Source of the DNA: Posidonia oceanica
Lineage: Eukaryota > Streptophyta > Magnoliopsida > Alismatales > Posidoniaceae
NCBI GenBank assembly: GCA_037176725.1
Contig: JAZBRS010000054.1
Span: forward strand, 10,992,001 to 11,056,000
Reading direction: 5' to 3'
DNA length: 64,000 nt
Shown here: positions 22,735-32,903 of the stretch, in pieces
Layout of the letters: every line of letters starts with the position of its first letter
Position numbering within the stretch: position 1 is the first letter of the stretch
Position numbers and translations under genes: made by a program
Notes under the pieces: model-generated
What the model was told of the DNA's origin: nothing
The model's database searches: none
Seen by the model: only the letters and a program-made list of their open reading frames with translations

Positions 22735-23920
22735 TTTTCAACCCTTTGGGCAATCCCCTTAACACGTCATGTTCTTGTTTTCAACCTCCTTGGGCAATCC
22801 TTTTGGCATGTCATGTTTTTTATTTTCGACCCCCCTTGGGCAATACCCTTGGCATGTCATGTTTTTTATCTTTGACTCCCTTGGCAATTCTCTTGGCATG
22901 TCATGTTTTTATTTTTCGACCCCCTTCGGCAATTCCCTTGGCATGCCATGTTTTTATTCTCGACCCCCTTAGGCAATCCCTTTCATATGTCATGTTTTTT
23001 ATTTTCGACCCCCTTAGGCAATCCCCTTGGCACGTCATGCTTTTGTTTTTCGACCTCCTTGGGCAATCCTCTTGGCATGTCATATTTTTATTTTTCGACC
23101 GCCTTAGGCAGTCCCCTTGCCACGTCATATTTTATTTTCGACCCCCTTGGGCAATCCTCTTGGCATGTCATGTTTTTGTTTTCGACCCCCTTGGGCAATC
23201 CCCTTGGCATGTCATGTTTTTTATTTTTTCGACTCCCTTGGGCAGTCCCCTTGGCATGTCATGTTTTTATTTTCGACCCCCTTTGGCAGTCCCCTTAGCA
23301 TGTCATGTTTTTATGTTCGACCCCCTTGGGCAGTCCCCTTGGCATGTCATGTTTTTGTTTTCGATTCCCTTGGGCAATTCCCTTGGCACGTCATGTTTCC
23401 GACCCCCTTGGGCAATCCCCTTCGCACGTCCTGCTGTTATTTTCGACCCCCTTGGGCAATCCCCTTGGCATGTCATGTTTTTATTCTCAACCCCCTTAGG
23501 CAATTCCCTTGGCACGCCATACTTTGGTTTTCGACCCCCACGGGCAATCCCTTTGGCACGTCATGTATTTATTTTCGACCCCCACAAGCAATCTCCTTGG
23601 CATGTCATGTTTTTATTTTCGCCCCCCTTGGGCAATCCCCTTGCAATGTCATGTTTTTATTCTCGACCCCCTTCGGCAATCCCCTTGGCACGTCATGCTT
23701 TTCTTTTTAACCCCTACGGGCAATCCTCTTGGCACGTCATGTATTTATTTTCGACCCCCACGGGCAATCCCCTTGGCATGTTATGTTTTTATTTTCAACC
23801 CTCACGGGCAATCCCCCTTGGCATGTCATGTTTTTATTTTCGACCCCCTCGAGCAATACCCTTAGCACGTCATGTTTTGTTTTCGACCCCCTTGGGCAAT
23901 CCCCTCGGCAAGCCAGTAAA
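22735..23920 (+). repeat. 44-bp minisatellite, about 27 copies (E1)
   Basis: The unit is about 44 bp, with core CCCCCTTGGGCAATCCCCTT followed by GGCATGTCATGTTTTTATTTTCGA. Because 44 is not a multiple of three, the array reads through all three frames with a 44-residue super-repeat. The longest ORF, 446 codons at 22746-24086, is a by-product. The same array is in E2 (29755-30485). Tandem arrays in 3' untranslated regions are a known property of Tat/Ogre elements. Confidence 0.9.
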
Positions 23921-23924
23921 AGAA

Positions 23925-24720
23925 GATACCCCGAAGCACAACCGGACAAACAAAGCAAACCAAATCAAAGAAGATACCCTGGACCACAACCGGACAAACA
24001 AAGCAAACCAAATCAAAGAGGATGTCCCGGTGTACAACCAGACAAACAAAGCAAACGAAATCAAAGAAAAGATCCCCGGAGCATAACCGGGATACAAAAG
24101 CAAAGATCCCTGGAGCATGACCGGAACACCAAAGCAAAAATCCCCAGAGCACAACTGGACAAACAAAGCAAACCAAATCAAAGAAGATGCCCTGGAGCAC
24201 AACCGGACAAATAAAGCAAACCAAATCAAAGACAAGATCCCCAGAGCATAACTGGGATACCACAGCAAAGATCCCCAGAGCATAACCGAGACACTAAAGC
24301 AAAGACCCCCCAGAGCATAACCGGGACACCAAAGCAAAGATCCCTGAGCATGACCGAGACACTAAAGCAAACATCCCCGGAGCATGACCGGGACCCCAAA
24401 GCAAAGATCCCCGCAGCATGACCGGGACACTAGAGCAAAGATCCCCGGAGCATCACTGAGACATCAAAGCAAAGATCTCCGGAGCATGACCAGGACACCA
24501 AAGCAAGGATCCCCGAAGCATGACCGGGACACCAAAGCAAAGATCCCTGTAGTACAACCGAATAAACAAAGCAAGCCCCAGAGCACAATCGAATAAATAA
24601 AGCAAGCCCTGGAGCAAAACCGGATAAATAAAGCAAAGGATCCCCAGAGCACGACCAGGATAACGAAGCAAATCAATCAACAGCAGGTACCCCGGAGTAC
24701 AACCGGGTCAACAAAGTAAA
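23925..24720 (+). repeat. 48-bp and 34-bp minisatellite (E1)
   Basis: The array starts with 48-bp units (GATACCCTGGACCACAACCG plus GACAAACAAAGCAAACCAAATC) and changes to 34-bp units (AAAGATCCCCGGAGCATGAC plus CGGGACACCAAAGC), apparently by loss of the CAAACCAAATC part. Only one or two units survive in E2 at 30484-30560, so the copy number differs strongly between sister elements. Confidence 0.85.
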
Positions 24721-25085
24721 GCCAACGGTATTAGTGAACCTACGCTCACTAACTCACGGGTCAGGAGATGATGGTCCCCGTCGAGAATATAAGCAATATT
24801 TAATGAAAGGACACTTAATTCTGACAAATGAAGCCAACGGTATCGATGGACTCATCGTTCGTTAATTCCGGGTCACGAGACGACGGTCTCTATCGAGAAT
24901 GTAGGCAACATTAAATGAAAGGACACGTAATTGTAACAAATAAAGCCAACGTGGCCGATAGAGAAGAGATGATTTCCCCTTTTGCTTGGAAGCATGATAG
25001 ACCTCTCGCTCACCAACCCGCGTATCATAAAACGACGGTCCCCTGGGAGAGTGTAGGCTACGCTCGAGGAAAGGACACCTAATCA
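24718..25085 (+). repeat. About 115-bp tandem repeat, three units (E1)
   Basis: Units begin AAAGCCAACGGTATTAGTGA and contain CTCACTAACTC, GACGGTCCCC and AATGAAAGGACACTTAATTC. E2 has four related units at 30570-31055. Confidence 0.8.
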
Positions 25086-25324
25086 TGACAAATTGCATTC
25101 ACGCATGTGTCAGTCTGCCTTAGGTGGTGAGAAAAATTCCTAAGCCAACCCAGTATACAAATTAAAGCCGGTGATCATGGAGGAACCTCATTACCTAGGG
25201 TCATGCATTGCATATCATGACCCCCTTTTTTTTTACATTCCCGTCAGCACGCATGCATGCATAGCGCATTATATTGCATTCGCATTGTATTGCATTCGCA
25301 TTGAGTGGTCGTCGAAATCATTAG

Positions 25325-25520
25325 TTATCCATCCTTTTAGTTTGACCCCTGCGGGCAATTCTCGTGGCATGTCGTTAGTTTAACCCCCGCAGGTAATTCC
25401 CGTGGCATGTCGTTAGCTTGACCCCCGCGGGCATTCCCCATGGCATGTCGTTAATTTGATTCCCGTGGGTAATCCCGTGGCATGTCGTTAGTTTGACCCC
25501 CTTAGGTAATCTCCTTGGCC
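25325..25520 (+). repeat. About 38-bp tandem repeat TTTGACCCCCGCGGGCAATT, five units
   Basis: Units consist of GTTAGTTTGACCCCCGCGGG plus CAATTCCCGTGGCATGTC. They resemble the 44-bp units upstream (both have GACCCC, GGGCAAT and GGCATGTC), so the arrays share an origin. A shorter version is in E2 at 31300-31425. Confidence 0.75.
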
Positions 25521-25680
25521 GTGTTTCTTTTGCAGACCCTCTTTGTGTCTCGTACAAGTCTGGTGGCAGCAGGCATTGAATTGCATTTAGGATCTCTAGG
25601 TATCGCCACACGGGGGTATCGTCTCGCCTTGTATATAGCTTCGTGCCGAAGCACGAAGCCATCTTCGAGGAGGGGCAATC

Positions 25681-27147
25681 TGTAGATACCCCATTTTGGC
25701 ACTCCCTTCATGTTAGTATAGTCTCTTGCTTTAGGTCGCTCTCAGAAGCCCTCTGCCCAATCTAGGATGTCTCACTCAAGGCAAATGTTTTCTCCTTAGT
25801 CCAAAATGTTATCCTTATCTAAACCCCATGTGTCGGCAACTTGAGTTTTCTTCATGTCCTAACTAAATTTGGAAATTGAACTGACTGAGGGTGTTGTACG
25901 CTACCTTCTCCGCTTACAACGTTGGCCGCTACTTCTATAGCGATTAACATTGACCGCTGGTTTTCCAGCGTCCAACAGAGCAACCCAGTCAGCCCAAAAC
26001 TTTCCTTGTTTGGCCAAATCCAAAAATCTTTTTTTTGACTTCTTTGATCTTGTTGACCGGTTAAAGCCATCAAAGATGAGTTTAAACACACTTAATGACT
26101 CCTTAATTGGGGAATCTTCTCTTATCCTGACAGTTATGTCTCGAAGGTTGTTATACGTTAGGACTCTCGCTTATAACGTTATACGCTAGTTTTCCAGCGT
26201 ATAACACTTCGAAACAGGAAATTCTGCTGACTTAGCATTTGTGTCTTTTTTTGCTCCTCCCCTGCTTCTATAAAAGCAGGGGTACCCCCACTAGGATTAA
26301 AGGGGACGACGGGACGGACGAGGGGAAAAAAATTGAGAAAACGGATCTGGGAGGGATTTAGGTCGGATTGTTGGAACTCACATGTTTTCTTGAGATTGAA
26401 AGATTTTTAGAGAAAAGTGAGGTTCTTAAGAATTGAAAAAGGGAAGAGAGATTTTGAGAGGCAGAAAGTCTTCGAAAGAGCTTCTGTGCCCCTTTGTCGT
26501 TGCTGGCATTATGTCAACATATTTTGCACTCTGTGCATAGATAAAGGGGATTCTATTTTATTGTTTTCTTTTCTTTTCTCATATCACATGTTTAATTCCA
26601 TTGCATAATTAAGCATTTTTCTTTGAATTCATATATTGTTGTAGCTAAGCATACATCTTTATTAGTTGCAACTGGGGGGATTAAACCCCTCGGGTACGTA
26701 TTTCATTATGTTTCTCCATCTTCTTTTTTATTTATTTTGGATAAGTTACTACACATATTGATCCATCTTTGCATTGTTTTTTTTTGGTTTGTTTTGCTAA
26801 CATTTGTCAAACAAGGAAGAAGAATGAAGAAAAAGCTCACAAAGCACGGGCACCCTTGGGCAACGCTGGTGTTGTCCCAAGGTAGCTGAACCCGTAACCA
26901 TATCACATCTCCCCAAGGCGTCTCAAGGGCCAACAAAAGCAAACCGAGAGTGGCGATCACACTGGCTTCAACACACGTGGAGTGAAGAAGTCGGATATAA
27001 CAAAAAGGGGACCTCTAAAAGGAGCGAGCAGCAACAAAAGCAAGGGAGAGACGGAGAAGCCACACACACGCACCCCACTTCTCCTCCCCGAGGATCCCTT
27101 CCCTTCCTTCCTCCCTCCTCCTCCTCCCCCAAAACCCCATATCCACA
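25681..27147 (+). mobile_element. E1 3' LTR (1467 bp)
   Basis: The start TGTAGATACCCCATTTTGGC follows a purine-rich tract (CGAGGAGGGGCAATC ending at 25680). The end is CATATCCACA at 27147. The ends are short inverted repeats (TGTAGATA and TATCCACA). Both borders are set by comparison with the E2 LTR (31577-32903), since similarity stops exactly at ATCCACA in both. It contains a palindrome cluster (25885-26210) and a TATA box (26269-26275). The GAGTGGCGATCAC at about 26948 is inside the LTR and is not the primer site. The 5 bp after the LTR are ACGAC; the partner duplication would be outside the window. Confidence 0.8.
25885..26280 (+). promoter_or_regulatory. E1 LTR promoter: palindromes and TATA box
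   Basis: Palindrome-family copies lie at 25893-25978 (CTTACAACGTTGGCCGC; an inverted pair CCGCTGGTTTTCCAGCGTCC) and at 26145-26206, including GCTTATAACGTTATACGC (26169-26186, one mismatch from perfect). TATAAAA at 26269-26275 sits inside CCTGCTTCTATAAAAGCAGG, itself a near-perfect 20-bp palindrome. It is the only strong TATA box in the LTR. Confidence 0.75.
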
Positions 27148-27628
27148 ACGACCGCTGCCTTGACCTCCGTGACATCGTCTCCTGCTACCTCGGTAGCCAC
27201 CTCAGCCTCCGCGGCACCCCCACCGGTCACCACAGCCATCTCCTCCACAGCAGCCGGGCCCACCTCCACGGCCTCCTCAGACGCCGTCCCAGCTTTCGCA
27301 GCCGCGGCCATTACCTCCACAGCAGCCGGGCCCACCTCCACGGCCTCCCTAGATGCCGTCCCGGGCCCACCTCCACGGCTTCCCCAGATGCCGTCCCAAC
27401 TTCTGTAGCCACGGCCACCACTTCCGCAGCCAGAGTGCCGACCTACATGGTCGCAGCTCTGCCTACCGCAGCCCCAACAGCAGCCTCTACAGCCATTGCC
27501 GCCGTCTCCTCTACAGTCAGGGCGCCTACAAGAGCCTCTGACGCAGGCTCGCTGGGAGTCGAAGGTCCGGGTCCCGTTCGGGCACGTTTTGCCGTCCGAG
27601 AGTAAAAAAGAGAAATCTGGTTCTCCAT
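27148..27628 (-). pseudogene. G2': exon 1 of E2's G2 copy, cut off by E1
   Basis: It begins MENQISLFYSRTAKRARTG, clearly homologous to G2's MEKRISHSYTRTAKRARIG, and continues as an Ala/Val/Gly/Thr-rich tract. At 27147 the frame runs into E1's LTR. The rest of the gene should lie on the other side of E1. Internal tandem units (VGPAAVE...) make this stretch longer or shorter than in G2. Confidence 0.75.
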
Positions 27629-27735
27629 TTGGAATGACTTCGCCGGAATCAGGAAAATGTCGCCGGAGGAGGTCGCTGTCGCTTGAGAAGACGAGAAGAG
27701 AAGGAAAGATGCCCACCCGTTGTGTAAGACGGAGG

Positions 27736-27905
27736 TTTTATACTAATCAACATTATATGCGTGTACTGGGACGTCAAACGCGTCGGAGGGATTGAAATGT
27801 TGTCTGCATAAACTGACGCCGCTAACGCCCCAAAGAAGGGAGATCGTTATACGCAGGAACGCTTGTGGATAACATTGGACGCAACGGTTCACATGTCCAA
27901 CACCT
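27736..27905 (-). promoter_or_regulatory. G2' promoter
   Basis: Minus-strand TATAAAA at 27736-27742 is 108 nt upstream of the G2' ATG. The palindrome copies (27745-27900) are more diverged here: ACATTATATGCG, ATCGTTATACGC, GTGGATAACATTGGACGC and GTCCAACAC. Confidence 0.65.
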
Positions 27906-28032
27906 CTATTACAGGGAGTTTTCTGAACTTAAGTTCTCTTTGATAAAAAACCATGAAAATATGCCCGAAGGAAGGGAAGTAGGCAAAGGAAAATAAAAAA
28001 CGACTTTATTAATGCTTAAAATAAAATACTGA

Positions 28033-29389
28033 TTACAACTTTCGCTTTTTTGCAGGAAACTCAATAAATAATTTGGGCCTCACGCCCTCATACCAAGCGT
28101 CATGAGTGGCAAGGGAAATAGCTTCGCGGTCCGCATTTGCATTTTCCCACAAAGAGAGGACTCGATTCCGCCCCATCCCGTCCCAAGTGCCAGCCTGATG
28201 GAAAACCTGAATGATGTCCCCAGGTGTGTCTCTCAAGCACGGGAGAATCATGTCAGAGAAACGAGGCAAGGGAGGTATGGCCCGGGGAGTGCCCGGCATT
28301 GAGAGGCATCGCTGGGGGTTGTACCTCACAAACTCGGTCGCCCCAATTAGTGTCAGGAAATACTCTAGGTTAGACACTGTTCTAAAGACGAAAGAGGACT
28401 GAAGGAGTCCATCTAGGGCTTGACCTCACAAGCACATAGACGGCGAATGTACTCCTCCAGGAGAAGGCTAGCATCAAAAGCAGACAGAAGAAAATACTCC
28501 TCCAACCAGCGCAGAACTAGGAAAGTCGAGCCGAAGAACGGTCCCCTAAGGCAGGCACTGGATGAGCCCTGGATAGTAAAAGCTAATATAGATTAACTCA
28601 GGCATTTCTCCGGATTGCAAACACAGATGCACATGAGTTCAGCATGATAGGCGTTGAGGGTTAGGGTTTCATTTGGGAAGAATACCAACCCCCCGATCAG
28701 AATGAAGACACACTCCAAGCAAGAAGCCTCGGAGCGGATGCTATCGTGTTCCTTTCAGAAAAACTTCCACAAGGAGAAGAGATTGATACAACCGTCTAGC
28801 ACCAGGTCCTCTGGTACAACAATAGGGCCGAAGATGCACTTTAAGAGAGAGAAAGAGTCTACCACCCCGATTGGCAAAAGATAGGCATCTTTGCAGTAAA
28901 TGGACGGGTCAGCCTGTCGAGTGCCTAAAAGGGCGCTCACCTCCTCCAAAAGAATGGTCAACTCCCCTGAAGAGGTAAAAAATGTGCGAGTCAAAGGATT
29001 CCACAGTCCGCGGAGGCCTAAAAGCACCTTGCAGTCAACAGGTTGCTGCAACTGACGGAGATCTTGACAAAGGCCAGCCTCCTCCAAGCGCTCCGGATAC
29101 TTCTTCAACGCCCAAGAGCGGAATTGCTGAACCCAGTCCAACTGGTAGGCTTTCGAATCGCGTTTGTTGTTGACAGAGGCCAAGGGCTATGAAGTTGAAA
29201 AATCAGCAGAGATAAAAGAATACAAGAATGGGAGCACGAAGTAATAACGAAAGTGGAAAATACCTTCTCATGCACCAGAAGGTTCGCCAAGTGATTAGGT
29301 ATATCCTCCAGCTGAAGTTGCACCGTGTCAGAAGGAGAGGAAAAGACAGCCACCTGTAAGGCATGACGTCGGACATCATTCAAATCCAT
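28033..29389 (-). pseudogene. G3': E2's antisense PMD gene
   Basis: Exon 1 is 29389-29264 (42 codons, MDLNDVRRHALQVAVFSSPS). Exon 2 starts at 29186 after CTTCATAG. It reads AYQLDWVQQFRSWALKKYP, LLGLRGLWNPLTRTFFTSS, LTILLEEVSALLG, a stop at about 28755, then LECVFILIGGLVFFPNETLT and GSTFLVLRWLEEYF. After a frame change near 28425 it ends QAGTWDGMGRNRVLSLWENA and KLFIEFPAKKRKL, stop at 28033. This is the uninterrupted counterpart of G3 and shows where S1 inserted. It has fewer nonsense changes than G3. PMD function in these elements is unknown. Confidence 0.78.
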
Positions 29390-29482
29390 GAGAAGAAGCG
29401 TAATTCCTTGCAAATGGAAAAAAAATCAATAAAGCGAGAAAGATCAATGTTCGTACTGCAAGATCCATGCCAAGATGGGGTC

Positions 29483-29680
29483 TAATATAGACCGTGGAGC
29501 CTTCATCAGAATGGAAACACAAAGAAAATCGGAGATTTACTGCCAAAACGGTGATACCCGAACAGGAAAGACAGGCAGTCTGTCTTGAAACGTTATACGC
29601 AGCCGTCTTATCGTCCAACGTTAGCCGCGGCTTTTAACCATCCAACGTTGAACGCCACAAATCCAGCGTCCAACAAATCA
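29483..29680 (-). promoter_or_regulatory. G3' promoter
   Basis: TATATTA (minus, 29483-29489) lies 94 nt upstream of the ATG. Palindrome copies at 29588-29672: ACGTTATACGC, CGTCCAACGTTAGCCGCG, ATCCAACGTTGAACGCC, CCAGCGTCCAAC. Confidence 0.65.
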
Positions 29681-29754
29681 AAGCAGAACTGAGAGCAAAT
29701 CATAGAGACCCTGGAGCACAACTGGGTCAACATAGCAAACAAAGCCAAAGAAGT

Positions 29755-30485
29755 ATCCTTTCGACCCCCTTGGGCAATCCTCTTAGCACGTAATGCTTTT
29801 ATTTTCGACCCTCTTCGGCAATCTCCCTGGCACGTGATGCTTTTATTCTCGACCCCCTTGAGCAATACCTTTGGCACGTCATGTTTTTATTTTCGACCCC
29901 CTTGGGCAATTCCTTTCGCACGTCATGTTTTTATTTTTGACCTCCTTGGGCAATTCCCTTGGCACGTCATGTTTTTATTTTCGACCCCCTTGGGCAATCC
30001 CCATGGCACGTCATGTTTTTATTTTTGACCCTCTTGGGCAATCCCTTCGCACGTCATGCTTTTATTCTCGACCCCCTTTGGCAATCCACTTGGCACGTCA
30101 TGTTTTTATTTTCGACCCTCTTGGGCAATCCCCCTAACACGTCATGCTTTTATTCTCGACCCCCTTGGGCAATCCCCTTGACAGGTCATGTTTTTATTTT
30201 CGACCACCTTGGGCAATTCCCTTGGCACGTCATGTTTTTATTTTCGACCCCCTTGGGCAATCCCCTTAGCACGTCATATTTTTATTTTTAACCCCTTTGG
30301 GCAATCCTCTTGGTATGTCATGTTTTGATTTTCAACTCCCTTGGGCAATCCCCCTTGGTACGTCTTGTTTGTATTTTCGACCCCCTTTGGTAATCCCCTT
30401 GGCACGTCATGTTTTCGACCCCCTTGGGCAATCCCCTTGGCACGTCATGTTTTCGACCCCCTTGGGCAATCCCCTTGGCAAGTCT
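29755..30485 (+). repeat. 44-bp minisatellite, about 16 copies (E2)
   Basis: Same unit as at 22735-23920 but fewer copies, and mostly GGCACGTCATG instead of GGCATGTCATG, so the two arrays have homogenised separately. Two short units of about 30 bp at 30395-30470 lack the TTTATTTT part. Confidence 0.9.
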
Positions 30486-30569
30486 TTCAAAGAACCCCGG
30501 AGCAAAACTGGGTTAGCAAAGCAAACAATCCAAAAGCAAGTACCTCGGAGCACAACCGGGTCAACAAAG

Positions 30570-31055
30570 GAAAGCCAACGATATTAGTAAACCCATCGCT
30601 TACTAACTCGCGGGTCAGAAGATGGTGGTTTCTGTTGGGAATGTAGGCAACATTCAATGAAAGGACACTTGATTCTAACTAATAAAGCCAACGGTATTGT
30701 AAACCCATCGCTCACTAACTCCCGAGTCAGAAGAGGATGGTCCCCGTCGAGAATGTAGGCAACATTTAATAAAAGGACACTTGATTCTGACGAATAAAGC
30801 CAACGGTATTGGTGAACTCATCGTTGATTGATTCCGTGTCACAAGACGACGGTTTTTGTGAGGAATGTAGGTAACATTCAATGAAATGACATCTAATTGT
30901 AACAAATAGAGCCAACGCGGCTAGCAAAGAAGAGATCGATCCCCTTTCGCCTGGGAGTATCATGGACCTCTCGCTCACCAACCCGTGTATCATAAGACGA
31001 CGGTCCCCATGGAGAGTGTAGGCTACGCTCGAGGAACAGGCACCTAATTATGACA
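30570..31055 (+). repeat. About 110-bp tandem repeat, four units (E2)
   Basis: Units share AAAGCCAACGGTATTGGTGA, CTCACTAACTC, AATGTAGGCAACATTCAATG and AAAGGACACTTGATTCTGAC. Counterpart of the E1 array at 24718. Confidence 0.8.
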
Positions 31056-31576
31056 AATTGCATTCACGCATGTGTCAGTTTGCCTTAGATGGTGAGCAAA
31101 ATTCCAGAGCCAACCCAGTATACAAATTAAAGCCGGTGATGATGGAGGAACCTCGTTACCTAGGGTCATGCATTGCATATCATGACCACCTCTTTCGCAT
31201 TCCCGTCAGCACGCATCCATGCATAGCGCATTGTATTGCATTCGCATTGTATTGCATTCGCATTGAGTGGTCGTCGGAAACATTAGTTATCCATCTTTTA
31301 AGTTTGACCCCCGTGGGCAATCTCCGTGGCAAGCTTTTTAGTTTGACCCCCACGGACAATCCCCGCGGGCAACCCCCGCGGTAATGTCGTTAGTTTGTTC
31401 CCCTTAGGCAATTCCCTTGGCCGTGTTTTTTTTAGCTGACCTTCTTTGTGTCTCGTCCAAGTCTGATGGCAGCAGACATTAGATTTTATTTAGGATCTCT
31501 AGGTAGTGCCACACGGGGGTATCGTCTCACCTTGTAGATAGCTTCGTGCCGAAGCCATCTTCAAGAAGGGGCAATC

Positions 31577-32903
31577 TGTAGATACCCTGTTTTGGCACTC
31601 CATTCATGTTAGTATAGTCTATTGCATTAGGTCGCTCCTAGAAGCCATTTGCTCAATCCAGGACGTCTTACTCGAGGCAAACACCTTCTCTCCGGTTCAA
31701 AATGTTATCCCTAGGTAAGCCCCAAGTGTCGGCAACTTGAATGTTCTTCATGTCTTGACCAAATTTGGGAGATGGGCTGGCTGAGGATGTTGTACGCTGG
31801 ATTCCCAGCTTACAACGTTGGCCACTGGTTTTCCAGCAGCTAACATTGGCCGCTGGTTGTCCAGCGTCCAACGTGGGAACCCAGTCAGCCTCCAAACTTT
31901 CTTTATTTGGCCAAATACAAAATCTGTGTTTTTGCCTTCTTTAGACATTGTTGACTAGTCAAAGCAATTAACACCAGCTTAATGGCATTTAATCATGTTT
32001 TAATTAGGAGATATTTCTTGATCCTGGCAGCTGTGCTTCGGAGGCCGTTATCCGCTGGAATCCCAGTATATAATGTTATCCACTGGTTTCCCAGCGTATA
32101 ACATTCTGAATTGGAAAGTTGGCAGGTTTATTCGTTCCATTCCTTTCTTGTTCCTCCCCTGCTTCTATAAAAGCAGGAGTACCCCCACAAGGTCGAGGGA
32201 CGGTTTTTTTTAGATTAAAAGGAATTTTAGAGAGAAGTGAAATCTTTGAGAATTGAAATAATGAAGAGAAATTTTGAAATGTGGAGAGTCTTTGAAAGAG
32301 CCTGAGTTTGCCTTTGTCGTCGGTAATATCTTGTCGACATATCTCGCACTTCGTGCATAGATAAAAAGGGACTCTATTTATTATTTTCTTTTCTTTTTCT
32401 TCATATCACATATTTAATTCCGTAGCATAATGAAGCATATTCAGTTCGTATATTATTGTAGCTAAGCATACATTTTCATCAGTTGCAACGGGGAGGATCA
32501 AATCCCTCGGGTACGTATTTCATTGTGTTTCTCCATTTTCTATTTATTCTGAATAAGTTACTACACCATATTAATCCATAGTTGCATTATTTCTGTTTGT
32601 TTTGCTAACATTTGTCATACGAGAAGGAAGAAGAAAGAAGAAGAAACTCACCAAGCATGGGCAACTTTGGGCAACACAGGCGTTGCCCCAAGGTAGCTGA
32701 ACCAACAACCATCACACATCTTCCCAAGGCATCTCGAGGGTCAGCGAAAGCAAACCGAGAGTGGCGATTACGTTGACTTCAACACACATGGAGTGGAAAA
32801 GTTAGATACAACAAAAGGGGGACCCTAAGAAGGAGCAAATAGAAACAAAGGAGAAGCAAAGACTTTCCCCTCCTCCTAACCTTCCCAAAACCCCATATCC
32901 ACA
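31577..32903 (+). mobile_element. E2 3' LTR (1327 bp)
   Basis: Starts TGTAGATACCCTGTTTTGGC after AAGAAGGGGCAATC and ends CATATCCACA. It aligns along its length with the E1 LTR but differs by many substitutions and small indels, so the two insertions were not recent copies of each other. It carries palindromes at 31785-32105 and TATAAAA at 32166-32172. The sequence after it (ACGGC) is E3 gag. Confidence 0.8.
31785..32175 (+). promoter_or_regulatory. E2 LTR promoter: palindromes and TATA box
   Basis: Copies include GTACGCTGGATTCCCAGCTTAC and CCGCTGGTTGTCCAGCGTCC (31793-31873, quoted in parts) and TAATGTTATCCACTGG with CCAGCGTATAAC (32070-32102). The TATA box is again inside a CCTGCTTCTATAAAAGCAGG palindrome. 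Confidence 0.7.

Larger units (their letters stand above)
1..27147 (+). mobile_element. E1: giant Tat/Ogre-like Ty3/gypsy LTR retrotransposon, 5' end outside window
   Basis: The order is gag, protease, RT, RNase H, second RNase H, integrase on the plus strand (2-7654), then a long 3' region with three antisense spliced PMD genes, minisatellite arrays, a purine-rich tract and a 3' LTR (25681-27147). A second, archaeal-type RNase H and a very long 3' region are hallmarks of the Tat lineage. Leaving out the nested solo LTR S1 (16064-21932), more than 21 kb of this element is visible. It is inferred to be inserted in exon 1 of the G2 copy of sister element E2, because E1's LTR end at 27147 directly abuts that exon. 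That 1-9000 and 9400-27147 are one element is an inference from order and strand; the 5' LTR is not in the window. All coding parts are broken. Confidence 0.75.
27148..32903 (+). mobile_element. E2: sister of E1, right part only
   Basis: Colinear with E1's 3' part: truncated antisense G2' exon 1, its promoter, G3', its promoter, the 44-bp array, the 110-bp array and a 3' LTR (31577-32903). The left part must lie beyond E1's 5' end, outside the window, because E1 is inserted in G2' exon 1. E2 in turn ends inside the gag of the minus-strand element E3 at 32904. Confidence 0.75.

Noticed and set aside
22746..24086. 446-codon plus-strand ORF
   Set aside because: It reads through the 44-bp minisatellite, and the same peptide is produced in the other two frames. 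No start context or domain.
22735..25085. Repeat arrays resembling a CRISPR array
   Set aside because: Units are head-to-tail without unique spacers, in a plant retrotransposon.
26945..27010. GAGTGGCGATCACACTGG as the E1 primer-binding site
   Set aside because: E1/E2 LTR similarity continues 200 bp further to CATATCCACA. A similar TGGCGACTC occurs inside S1 and the E3 LTR.
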